Source: Heterobilharzia americana (Eukaryota; Platyhelminthes; Trematoda; Strigeidida; Schistosomatidae). Taken from it: a DNA stretch of 64,000 bases. The DNA is taken from assembly GCA_944470555.2 (NCBI GenBank), contig OX104132.1, positions 15,075,755 through 15,139,754 of the forward strand. The letters run 5' to 3'. How positions within the stretch are numbered: the first letter of the stretch is position 1; every line of letters starts with the position of its first letter. The notes under the pieces were generated by a model that was not told the origin of the DNA, did not search any database, and was given only the letters and a program-made list of their open reading frames with translations. Below are positions 46,886 through 56,449 of this stretch, in pieces. The position numbers and the translations under genes were made by a program.

Positions 46886-48094
46886 AAGGGATAAGAATGA
46901 GAAAATTACGAATTGTTATTTGCCAACAGTGCAGTTCGCTTTGGTATTTCTTACAGTTGATTGATGTTTCTTTGCTGGTTAATTATCATGACAATGGGGA
47001 TTCCAGTGAACACCAGTCAACTATGATAAAAGGTTATGATGTCTGACAAAAATATGTTGTCAACGAAAGAATAATAATGAGTCGTTAGGTGCCAGTTGAA
47101 ATGATTAAATCTTTGGAAAGACGTAGCATTTCTACTTAGGTCAAATTTTTAGTAGTGGATCCGGATAATTTCAGCCTACACAACTAAACCCCTATTGTTC
47201 TTGATGACTAACTTAGACTGATCAATATGCTATAAAATGTATGGATAGTTTCTAAGTTTCTCACTGGATAGTAACTGGCACAGCTGCCTCACTAGCAGGC
47301 CAAGTTTACCATCGGAGCTATTAAAGCTTAAGTGACAGTAACTTGTGGTGTAGTGCATTTTAGTGTCAGATACTGTGGATCAGTCTGTAGGGAGTCATGA
47401 ACCTAAGATCTTGCCCATGTTGGTATATACCACTAGCTTCGCGTCCAATGACTCCTTAAGCCGAATATATCATTTACTTATACAGTTTACATTCAGTACT
47501 TACAATGATTTTAAAAAATGTCAGGTGCTCTGCTAATAGCCTTTTTAACTTGAGAATGGAAATGTATATATCATTGTGAGTTGTTTGTGACTATTCATGC
47601 TATTCAGCAATATATTCCACATGTTTATTTAGCCAGTGAACTAGTTATGAGAATGACAGGAAAAAAAGTCAAAATGGGAAGTCGCCAATTTGCATACTAT
47701 TAGTCAACAAAGATTAAAATAACTATGGGATAAAGCTGAGAGGGACATTGAGAGTGTGTGCTTGGCAGTTCCCTAACTTGCGCTCTAAGTACCCTTGTCA
47801 GAAGTATGAAGTTTTTTAGCTAGTACATTACAAGTGAAACACACACTTTAACGTAAGTCGATGTACAATTTGGCACAATCCGCATACAATGTCATTGGAT
47901 GGCACTTATCCTTCCTTATTCATGATTTCAATAACTGCACAGATGAAAGTTTCCCATTAGGACCTCGGGATACTCATCTCGAGCACTGAGATTTTACTGG
48001 ATAAGGGTATTTTAGGGAAGTGCTGAACAACTAGTTTTTACGACCCCCTAGTTGGACATGATAAATCAGTTGTTGTTTGATACAACTAAATGGT
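46886..48094. other. Intron sequence, nothing recognised
   Basis: No feature recognised. Confidence 0.5.
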
Positions 48095-48478
48095 TTGTGT
48101 AGATTTATTTATTGATTTTAGGTTGGGATTCATCATGGACTGACATTAGTAGGAGGAATATTGGAAACCCTGGAGCACTGGATAGATGTTTCGTCCTGAT
48201 AGGGGGCTCCTCAGTAGTGCACACCTATGACTCCGTTCCACCAGGGATCCAACATAAGATCTTCAGGTCCCGCGGCCAACAATTTACCATTGAGCCACTG
48301 GGTCAGAATCTCATAGTCCATGTTTCTCACGTCTGTCAGTTCACGATGTGATGAAACCTCCATCCAATGCCACTGCTGAGTAACTGTCCTCATGTTGGAC
48401 TTACTTGAGCCCACTGGTCACGATTTCTCATTGGAATCACTTCTCAAAACTAGTCACCAAGGAGCAGTAGATTGATTC
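48095..48478 (-). mobile_element. HH-SINE family 2, near-complete copy
   Basis: Minus strand: leader (48330-48478), degenerate tRNA-like head (48235-48310), ribozyme (48175-48220) and tail (48100-48165). It is followed upstream by a further truncated copy in the same direction at 48479-48605. Confidence 0.8.
48175..48220 (-). ncRNA. Hammerhead motif, core intact, stem mismatches
   Basis: Minus strand: stem I GCACTA/CAGTGC (one mismatch), core CTGAGGA, stem II GCCC/GGAC (one mismatch), GAAA, stem III ACATCTAT (one mismatch) and a cleavable C (ATC). The core survives but each stem has lost a pair. Confidence 0.7.
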
Positions 48479-48790
48479 AATTTTGAGGTTTGTGGGAATT
48501 TATTAATTTCAGGTTGATATTTATCATAAACTGACATCAGTTGGTGGAACATTGGAAACCTGGGAGCACTAGGCAGCTGTTCTGTCTTAGTACGGGACTT
48601 GTAATTTCCTGTTGTTATTGAGGGACGAATTTCTCGACCTGTGTTGACAGATACGCTGCTACGCGGACGCCTCGATACTGCCGGATATTTATGATCCTCA
48701 TCCTAGTAACAAGCGATGGAATACAGAGCTCGTGTTTCGTCCTATTTGAGACTCATCAGGTGGATGTAACTGCAGTGAGTGACATTGTTC
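48479..48790 (-). mobile_element. HH-SINE family 2 tail fragment joined to a family 1 fragment
   Basis: 48479-48605 is a family 2 tail and partial ribozyme. 48610-48700 is a family 1 tail, and 48712-48775 is a family 1 ribozyme with CTGATGA, stem II GTCTC...GGAC and GAAA intact, but with stems I and III not pairing. All are on the minus strand. Confidence 0.65.
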
Positions 48791-48879
48791 ATTCAGAGAC
48801 TCCAACACCAAATAGTTACTCAGAGATTAATTGGTTCTTCCCTTCATAGAAAGGGAAAATTACAAGTATCTAAAACAGT

Positions 48880-49090
48880 ACCTGATACCCATTGTACAAG
48901 AGGTGGCTCTCGTGCCTCAGTGGCCTCATGGATAGCACTTTGGTGCTTAAAGCGATGGGTGGTGCTTTCGAGTCCCATTGGAAACTACGTCACTCGCTGG
49001 GGTGTAGGTATAACTGGCTGATGAATCCCAAACTTGACGAAACGCACGTGAAGCTTAATTCCACTGCAAGTCAACAACATGAATACATGG
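48880..49090 (+). mobile_element. HH-SINE family 1 copy
   Basis: The tRNA-like head at 48895-48985 (CCTCAGTGGCCTCATGGATA, then TTCGAGTCCCATTGG) is followed by a ribozyme at 49012-49056. CTGATGA, GAAA and part of stem III (ACGCACGT) are kept. The cleavage C is changed to G and stem II is weak. Inactive. Confidence 0.7.
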
Positions 49091-49177
49091 TAAACCAATA
49101 AATGTTTTTATATGATTTTACTGTCTTTCCATTTAGTTCATGTACTCCTTATTTGTTATCACCATCACGTAGCTCAA

Positions 49178-49740
49178 TCTCGCCTAGGTAACCAGTTCAC
49201 TAGTTACTAGCCAGTCCTAAACAAGGATAAAGGGGGAAGGATGGGTATAGGGCTAGCAACCCTACCCCCACCTAGTGATACAAATCCAATTGCTAAACAA
49301 ACTTCAAAGCACAAGAAAAACGTAAAAGATAGAAATGAACTTACTCCTCGCTGGAATCGGGAAGGTAAAGCCTTTGGGAAGCCAGTCAGCCGATGTGTCT
49401 TCTCTCTCTCGATGAAAGCAAAAGTAAACATGGAGACATGGAATGTCCGAACAATGCTTGAAGCTAGCTGGTGAGGCTGCCCAGATTGTAAAAGAGATGA
49501 GAAGTTATAGCATAGGAGTCCTGGGTTGGGAATCTGTGAGGAATCTACAGATGGAATGGAAGTGGACTCTGCAAATTGTCAACTGGAGAGGAGCCAATAA
49601 TTTACTCCGATATTGTCACCCACATAACAACCACCAGCACAATGGTGGAGGCTGGTTGAAAAGACTGGAGAGAACGGAGTGCAATGGTGACGTGCTACTG
49701 AAGCCATTTATTCCACTAGGAACCCAAGGGACAAATGCTA
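49178..49740 (+). mobile_element. RTE-like family A, internally deleted short derivative (copy g)
   Basis: The 5' part (49178-49640) is almost identical to the first 460 bp of copy f (45226-44767), which lies 4 kb away in the opposite orientation: leader, METWNVRTMLEAS, then AQIVKEMRSYSIGVLGWE. At about 49640 it jumps directly to the last 100 bp of the element (GGCTGGTTGAAAAGACTGGA, ending GGAACCCAAGGGACAAATGC at 49719-49738). All RT sequence is missing. Such 5'-plus-3' derivatives are how non-autonomous partners of LINEs arise. Confidence 0.8.
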
Positions 49741-50834
49741 ATACCATTTACCTCATCTTTTGACTTTCAAACTGCACCTTATTTTGAAATTGTTTTTTTC
49801 CCTAGTTAATATTCCTTGATTTGTAGGACGTTGCAAGGCAATAAATAAAATAGTTGCATTCATCTTTCAAACATCCTAATTATCCTGAAAGTTCATTCTT
49901 TTCAAAGGTGAACGAGTTCTTTTCACCACTTTATTGAATAACCGCTTGTTAATTACAATTATTTTGGTTCTTTGGGATGAGTGTTAAGGTTGCTTGATTT
50001 CTGTTTGAAATTTTTCTAATTGAAGTATGTGGTAAAGACCATCAAGTTATAAGTGGAAACCATAGCCAAGCATTATATCAAGGTAAGATCTTTTGAAAAG
50101 TATACCTGCAACCCATGAAACGCATACACTTTGATGCACTAGATTATAAGCTACACATACTTAGCGACTGTTAGTGACGTAACATGGCTTCCAAACTCGG
50201 AAGGTACTGTAGGTTTCGATTTTATAGCCTACCAGCTGAAGGCTTCTGGTTTTTGACAGTGGTCATTGATGTCGCTTCCAATATATTTAGTTTTCAAAGT
50301 AATAGGTTTTCTGAAAGTGCGTGTATGTTTTTTTTCAGTTCGATACTTCGATGAATGAATTTGTCCTCTTACTAATTACATCGACACTTTTACTCTAGGA
50401 TTTGCAACTGTCAACATTTTTCTGCCCACTGGTTAACAGATTGGCTTTTCTTCTGAGTGATAGTTGAGTCTACTATTGTGTCGTTGAAATCTCATTACAG
50501 TCTGAGGAATTTTATCAATACATGATTTCTTGATCTTCTCTAGTTAATCCATGTTTACCACTGTTTAAATTGATTGATATGAGAGGATATAGGCGTGCTA
50601 CTACTTAGCCTCCTGTCATCGTCACCATCGCCTCCATCTTTTACGGCATCCAAGGGTTTAACTATCGACGATTCTCAGATAGAGTGGCTGTCCACTACTC
50701 TTTGGGTTTTTTATCCTCGTTTCATTAATATCATTCCGGGATGAAAACTAGACTGGAATCAATGAATCTCACATAAACCACTTAATTCATTATAGTATAG
50801 TTGTTTAGTTAACATCAATAAACAGTGAACTTAC
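49741..50834. other. Intron sequence, nothing recognised
   Basis: End of the 33.5-kb intron nearest the TM1 exon. Only the donor GTAAGT (minus) at 50829-50834 is recognisable. Confidence 0.55.
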
Positions 50835-51029
50835 TTGAAAAAGAATATCAATAGAGTCAATCCAATCAACAAGAGAATATCCAATAAACCAAAGACAATT
50901 GCCAAGCATATAATATACGGTTGTTGTTGTTGCTGTTCGCGATTATTCAATCTATGACGATGATGACTAGCTCTGTCTGATCTATTCAGGTCATCCGTTG
51001 AATCTAGTTCATCAGTTGATGAGTAAAGG
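50835..51029 (-). CDS. Lipid phosphate phosphatase-like gene, exon with TM1 (second coding exon)
   Basis: 195-nt exon with acceptor TTTCTACTCAG (minus) just above 51029 and donor GTAAGT at 50829-50834. It is phase 2 on both sides, so it fits the exon at 53947 upstream and 17329 downstream. It encodes a hydrophilic stretch with Asp and Ser (LYSSTDELDSTDDL), His/Arg and a run of five Gln. Then follows one long hydrophobic helix (IICLAIVFGLLDILLLIG and onward, residues about 247-274), which ends FFFK, the expected TM1 of a six-helix LPP. The next exon starts with the post-TM1 motif. A 219-bp ATGT microsatellite lies about 115 bp on the intron side of the acceptor. Confidence 0.85.
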
Positions 51030-51144
51030 CTGAGTAGAAATAGTGAGAAGAGAGACATATGGAGGAAAGGAAGTAAATATATTGGTTTAGAAAAACAAAA
51101 TAAGGAAAGTTGTGTGATGAAGGGAGAGTCACCTTACTTTTGTA

Positions 51145-51334
51145 TGCATGTATGTATGTATGTATGTATGTATGTATGTATGTATGTATGTATGTATGTA
51201 TGTATGTATGTATGTATGTATGTATGTATGTATGTATGTATGTATGTATGTATGTATGTATGTATGTATGTATGTATGTATGTATGTATGTATGTATGTA
51301 TGTATGTATGTATGTATGTATGTATGTATGTATG

Positions 51335-51363
<29 letters not shown>
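51145..51363. repeat. (ATGT)n microsatellite, about 219 bp
   Basis: About 55 near-perfect tandem copies of ATGT, in the intron just upstream (gene sense) of the TM1 exon acceptor. Its length suggests recent expansion and likely polymorphism. Any reading frame across it is an artefact. Confidence 0.98.
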
Positions 51364-51364
<1 letters not shown>

Positions 51365-51365
<1 letters not shown>

Positions 51366-52319
51366 TTGAACTAAAATGATTATTTTATTTTAGCTTGGTT
51401 TATTGATGCAAAACATACCCACATGAATGACATGCTACTTATGAAGGGGACGAGTAATGCTTTCAAACATTTCAGTCATCTATACAGTATCAAACCAGAT
51501 AGATGAAGACAGATTATCCCAGTTAAAACTTCATGTAATACGTCCCGCTGACTGATACAATTCTGTTCAAATCTCTGATATCTATCACCAACTGGTGCTA
51601 GCCATTGTCCAGCTGATCTAAAAGCACTTGAAACACTGCTGATAAGCTCGAATGCACACGAATGAAAGAATAGTTAGGTGTCTTAGTAACAAGTTGGTAC
51701 TTTAACTGATCGATTTTAATGGTGTTTGAACCAGAAGGTATGAATCTCAATGCAGTACAAAAGTCTTTTAGTTTCCATCATTTAGATAAGTTTGTTAAAT
51801 TCTGGCTATGTCAAATAATGCCATTAACAGATACCTTCAACTGGTCAGCGAGAACCACTGAGTGATTTCAACTACTTCTAGGTATCTGCATCGGCTAGCA
51901 TTGATAAAATCCACCACATACAGTTACATTACTATCGTATATGATGAAATTCCTGGTGGTGTACAGGTCATAATCTGTGCTTTGAACATTTTGTTTTCAA
52001 GAGTAGGTCATGGTCTGTGAATCTTCTAAACGTGTACTTTCATTGCAGAGAAATGATGTGATCTTAGCCAACTGGAAATATTTACTCAGTACATTGAATA
52101 CGAGTGATAATACTCTGGATAAGTTCAGCACTCTAGTCGAACCAAAAGAGTAGCAAGTAATGATATAGATTACCATGAACAACTGTGGAAAAATAATCAT
52201 ATGGAGTCTATATGTGGAAGAGCTCCACTGTGTGTATAGTCACCTTTAAAATATAAAAGTTGGTAGAGTTCTAGTTACATCAGTATAGATATTCGTGAGA
52301 CTTTCTCACAGTTTCCATC
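51365..52319. other. Intron sequence, nothing recognised
   Basis: No feature recognised. Confidence 0.5.
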
Positions 52320-52610
52320 CAGTCCTCACTTCCAGCCTCATCTGACTTCCCATAACATAACACGTTGAGGTGCACAGTGACTCGGCAAGCGCGACACATG
52401 TCCCAGCCATCTCAGTCAGCTAAGGTTGACAACCTCATCATTCGACTTGCCTGTCTTGCCGCCTAACACCCTTCGCCTAACCTCAACATTCCTCACATAG
52501 TGATCTGAACAAACACATGCAAAGCTACGAAGAGATTTGTGATCAAAACGGTCATCACATTGTGTCTTCTACTTTCAACGACCATGTCTCACAACGGAGA
52601 AGGGAGGTAA
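52320..52610 (-). mobile_element. RTE-like family B fragment, highly decayed
   Basis: On the minus strand the order of motif remnants (a C-terminal RRVLG-like block, then a LRWLGHV-like block) parallels 32059-32500, with many indels and stops. The match is clearest around 52395-52470. Confidence 0.6.
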
Positions 52611-53946
52611 TAGAAGAACACTGATAATCTTTGCATAAAGAATGTTCATTTTAAGGTAGTAATATTTTATTAGTAATGAATTCAATATTTTGTCTTAATA
52701 TGTGAACAAGAATAATTGTAAAGACAAGTTTGAACATTTCATGAGTCAGCTGAAGTTGAGAATGTTAGCTATCAACAATAGGGGGGAAAATCATACTCTC
52801 TCTGAGACTGGGAACCGCTCCTTATTCAACCTTTATTAATTCTCCCATATATTAATTCACAAAATACCAATCAACACTGTTGTCGTAGCATTCAGATTGT
52901 CTTTGTACAATATGATCAGTTTATCAGTCAACGTTATTTAAAACAGTTTATTTACCAATCTATCAGTCTCTCTGTCATCTTGATTCTAATCAACTTGGAT
53001 TAATGGTGAGAACTGGCCGAAAAGCAAGTGTAATGAAAGATAGAAAGTTGTGAATTTCCTTTTCATATAGTCTGGTAAAGCTGTCAGCGGTTAAAGTGAT
53101 GTTGATAATTATTTAGTATTTTCGATAACTGTTTGGTGTTCGCCAAGATTTGGGGTTTGTTCTTTCACGTTTCATCACCGGGCCAGGTGACTTCATCAGC
53201 GCTTACTTTGTATGGAAATGAAGCATTTATAAGTTGTATGAATGTTTGTAAAAGACATTTACCGACCTTCAGCGTCATTGGCTTATGGATCTAAGTGACC
53301 TATCCTTCTTTCTTTATCACAGGTTGAACTTTATAATTGTTGTTATTGTTTGATCTACACTGCTAACCTGATGTCTGATTATTGATTTGCTTGACTGATT
53401 CACAGTTGAATAAATGTCCATATACTTATTAATTACCATTTGATTGAAGTACCATGATTCCAGGAAAACTCAACTTTTAGCTTGCTTGTGACATTCTCAC
53501 GTTGTCCCAATCGATTTTGTGGTAGTATTCATCTAAGTGTATAGATATTACTGAGGAATATATTATGTCATTTGACTGGAAGTTAATGTTCATAAATTCT
53601 TTGACCTATTCGACTACTGTGTTGGCCAACATAGTGATGTTGACAGTAGTTGAACAACGTTCAGAAAAAATTCGTCTTTTAATTACACTGTCGAAGTTTG
53701 ATATCTGTTGCAAACAGGTTCTAAAGTCTCGAAGTGAAAAGTATGTATTTTTTTTTTCTAGTTTTTAATGAAACTGTCAACTAGAATACACGGAAAGAGG
53801 AAAGGTAACTGTCAAATGCCTTGGGAACTGACATAAGGGCTATTCAACAAAGAATAATTGACAAATAAAGGCTACTTTTTAATCTATAACTGCCTCCTAA
53901 TAATTAAATCAAAGTTCAGTCTGAGTCAACTTGCTTTTCTACTTAC
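52611..53946. other. Intron sequence, nothing recognised
   Basis: No feature other than a poly-T run near 53750 and the donor GTAAGT (minus) at 53941-53946. Confidence 0.5.
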
Positions 53947-54575
53947 TTTGCAGTAGATTCAACTTGATCAACACCCCGAAGACAAGGTAGACATATTTTC
54001 CTCTTCGACTTTTTCATATTACTACTATTTCCACCACCGCCGCCACCACCATCTTCACCATAGGCATTTCTTACAGAAGATCCACAGTGAGTGGACGGTA
54101 ATGGACAGTAACCTCCGTGTAATATATTCGAACTTCTCGGAACTGGTAATCTGATCGAGTGTTGTATATCTTGAATTGTACTAGCAGTCTCATGTTCTGT
54201 AGTCTGTTGATGATGTTGGTGCTGTTGGTGTTGAACGGGTAGACTAATCTTTGGTGGAGATAGTACAACAGTCTGACCATAACCACGTGACCATGGTTGA
54301 TCTAAACTACCCATACTATCGAATAATGGATTTGTCAGATTTCTTGAGCCTTCACCAGTTCCAAGACGATTCAGTCTATTCATTGTCTCAGCTCTACGTG
54401 TTTCTGCAATACTTTCACTTGTCAACAGTTGACTACGGCTTTCTTCATCAGTATCAGTGTTTGGAAAGTATAATGATGTTGACCTAGCAGCATGACGTAT
54501 TGCAGATATGCTTGAACGTCGTATATTGTCACCATTGAATGTGTTTAGTGTTCTATTTGCCGGTAATGTGTTCAT
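53947..54575 (-). CDS. Lipid phosphate phosphatase-like gene, first coding exon (cytosolic N-terminus)
   Basis: Encodes residues 1-209 plus two bases, starting at ATG 54575-54573. In-frame TAG and TGA codons lie just upstream in the same exon, so this start is well supported. The donor is GTAAGT at 53941-53946. The product is hydrophilic and looks disordered: Ser/Thr/Arg-rich, a His/Gln-rich stretch (QHQQHQHHQQTTEHE), a run of seven Gly, and near the end a basic Cys-containing block, KKSKRKICLPCLRG. The Cys pair next to basic residues could be a lipidation or membrane-contact site, which is inference. Typical LPPs have only a short N-terminus, so this extension of about 245 residues before TM1 is unusual. 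The splice to the exon at 51029 keeps phase 2. Confidence 0.8.
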
Positions 54576-54621
54576 CCCTACTTTTTGTCACTACTTTCTA
54601 AACAATTATCCTCAATGAAAC
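54576..54621 (-). other. 5' untranslated part of the first coding exon
   Basis: 46 bases between a good acceptor (GATTTCTGCAG on the minus strand just above 54621) and the ATG. In-frame stops are present. This implies at least one further non-coding exon at higher coordinates, which I could not locate. Confidence 0.6.
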
Positions 54622-55074
54622 CTGCAGAAATCAGAATAAATTATGGTATTTATTTTTTGAGGAATAAAAATTTTCACTTGGAAAAAGCTGTTTGCTTTAT
54701 AAAATTGTTTGAACTGAGAAACTGTTTTTAGCTGAGATAAAATAACTACATCCTGGTTTACAGCTACCCAGTCAAATGCAATTCCAGATATCATTATGTA
54801 GGCTTAACCAACAGCCAATGAGGTTCCTACAACGACTTCCCTTGGTCATTTTCATATAAGTCAAACGAACGTGACTTTCAGAATGAAGCAAGCTCACCTA
54901 TGTTCTGTTGTTCATGTTCAAATATAGGTAGCCCAAATTCAATAAAATTTAGTGAAATACTTTTGTACTTGAACGAAAAAGATGTATACATTGCGGGCTG
55001 AGAGGGAAGTTACTATGAAATAGGCCCAATTAAGCACAGAATTCCAGTAATACGAATGATAATGTTAACAAGGT
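54622..55074. other. Nothing recognised
   Basis: Probably 5' intron of the phosphatase gene. No feature seen. Confidence 0.45.
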
Positions 55075-55215
55075 AGTCTTCACTAAGAACTGATGTCAAC
55101 TGAAGAACCGTTGAAAGCCTGTGAGCACTGGATATAAGCTGCTTCGTTCCGGTATGGGACTCCTCAGCAGTATATGCCTACGACCCCACTCCATCACAGA
55201 CATAACTGTGGCCAA
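55075..55215 (-). mobile_element. HH-SINE family 2 fragment
   Basis: Tail (55080-55110) and ribozyme (55118-55165) on the minus strand. The core CTGAGGA and most of stem III are present, but GAAA reads GAAG and stem II has a mismatch. The head is truncated. Confidence 0.65.
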
Positions 55216-55464
55216 GGCAGAGGTAACTGTTTTACAAACCTTTTTTGCACACAAAAACTACGGTTGTTTAAAATAAATAGCAAACGTAATTAAGGCAGGA
55301 TTTATTGAATTTCAGCAGGACTCCTCAGCTTTTTACTCTACATACATGATTTCATACACTGTTATGCAACAGAGGAATGACATCCACACATAATACATAC
55401 ATTGACTGAGGCATAGCAACATGGAGTGAATCATGTACTCGCGTCAAACAGAGCTAAGATTAGG
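55216..55464. other. Nothing recognised
   Basis: Short stretch without features. Confidence 0.45.
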
Positions 55465-55478
55465 TTGGAACGGGGTTA

Positions 55479-55960
55479 TTATTATTATTAGTCCCTTGGG
55501 TTCCTAGTGGAACATAGGGCTTCAGTAGCACGTTTCCAGTGAACTCGCTTCTCTGAGATCTCTTCAACCTGGTCCCATGACAGCCCACAAGCTCTCGTTT
55601 CCTCCTCGCACGACCTCCTCCATGCCACCCTCACATCGGACGCCCAACTCGTCGCTTCCCATGGGGATTCCACCCGAGTACCTGGCCTGACGCGTGATGT
55701 CCTCAGTCGGCCTTCTCAGTGCATGCCCAATCCATCTCCACTTCCTCCTGCATATTTGTTGGGTGATAGGTTCTTGGTTGGTTCGTTCCCAGAGCACCTT
55801 GTTGCTTATTATTTCTGGCAATCCATCTGATCTTCAGTAGCGAGCCAGGATAGGCAGTTGTTGATGAATGTCTGTGGTTTATTGGAAATCCCTTTCGTGA
55901 CGCGCCAAGTCTCTGAGCCATACAGAAGCACTGACTTGACGTTGGTGTTGAAAATCCGGA
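55479..55960 (-). mobile_element. RTE-like family A, 5'-truncated insertion with target-site duplication (copy h)
   Basis: A 482-bp insertion flanked by the 14-bp direct repeat TTGGAACGGGGTTA (55465-55478 and 55961-55974). The 3' end carries a short ATT tail. The coding end (minus) holds MQEEVEMDW, then a frameshift, then RRPTEDITRQ and VAWRRSCEEETRACGLSWDQVE. The exact duplication and good sequence quality mark it as one of the younger insertions here. Confidence 0.9.
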
Positions 55961-55974
55961 TTGGAACGGGGTTA

Positions 55975-56449
55975 CCGATTGATAATCAAAAATAAACAGA
56001 CTAGGCATGACATTAGATATAGATTGTATTTGTGTAAGTCGCAGCGGGTTTGAAATCCAACGTATAGCGCAGGAGTCTAGTCCGAGCTTCTTCAGGGAAA
56101 TAATCAGAATAGGGATGGATTACATCATTCCGGACAGAACAATTAGTAGTCAACTAAATAGCTTGATAAGGATGCACACTTAGAGAACATGGGTGTTACG
56201 CAAACAAAAATATTGATTATAATAGTGATTATATGCGTGAGAGGTAATAATGAAAATATGAACATTGAAAAGATTAGAAATTACGTCATTTTAAAACAAG
56301 GTAAATGAGCATCAATTAAGAAGCTTGGTAACAGTGTAAAACAAAAGGAGGCTAGAGTAATAGATGAACGATAGCAATGATAACATCGATGAAGATGAGT
56401 CATTTGACTGTTAAGCGGTGAAGTTCAAGAAGAAATGATGGTGCAGCAG
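55975..56449. other. Nothing recognised
   Basis: Possibly 3' untranslated tail of the neighbouring Penelope-like copy, but no motif supports this. Confidence 0.4.

Noticed and set aside
51110..51379. Plus-strand frames encoding repeated Met-Tyr-Val-Cys
   Set aside because: They are translations of the ATGT microsatellite, which has no stop in any plus frame. There is no reason to regard them as genes.
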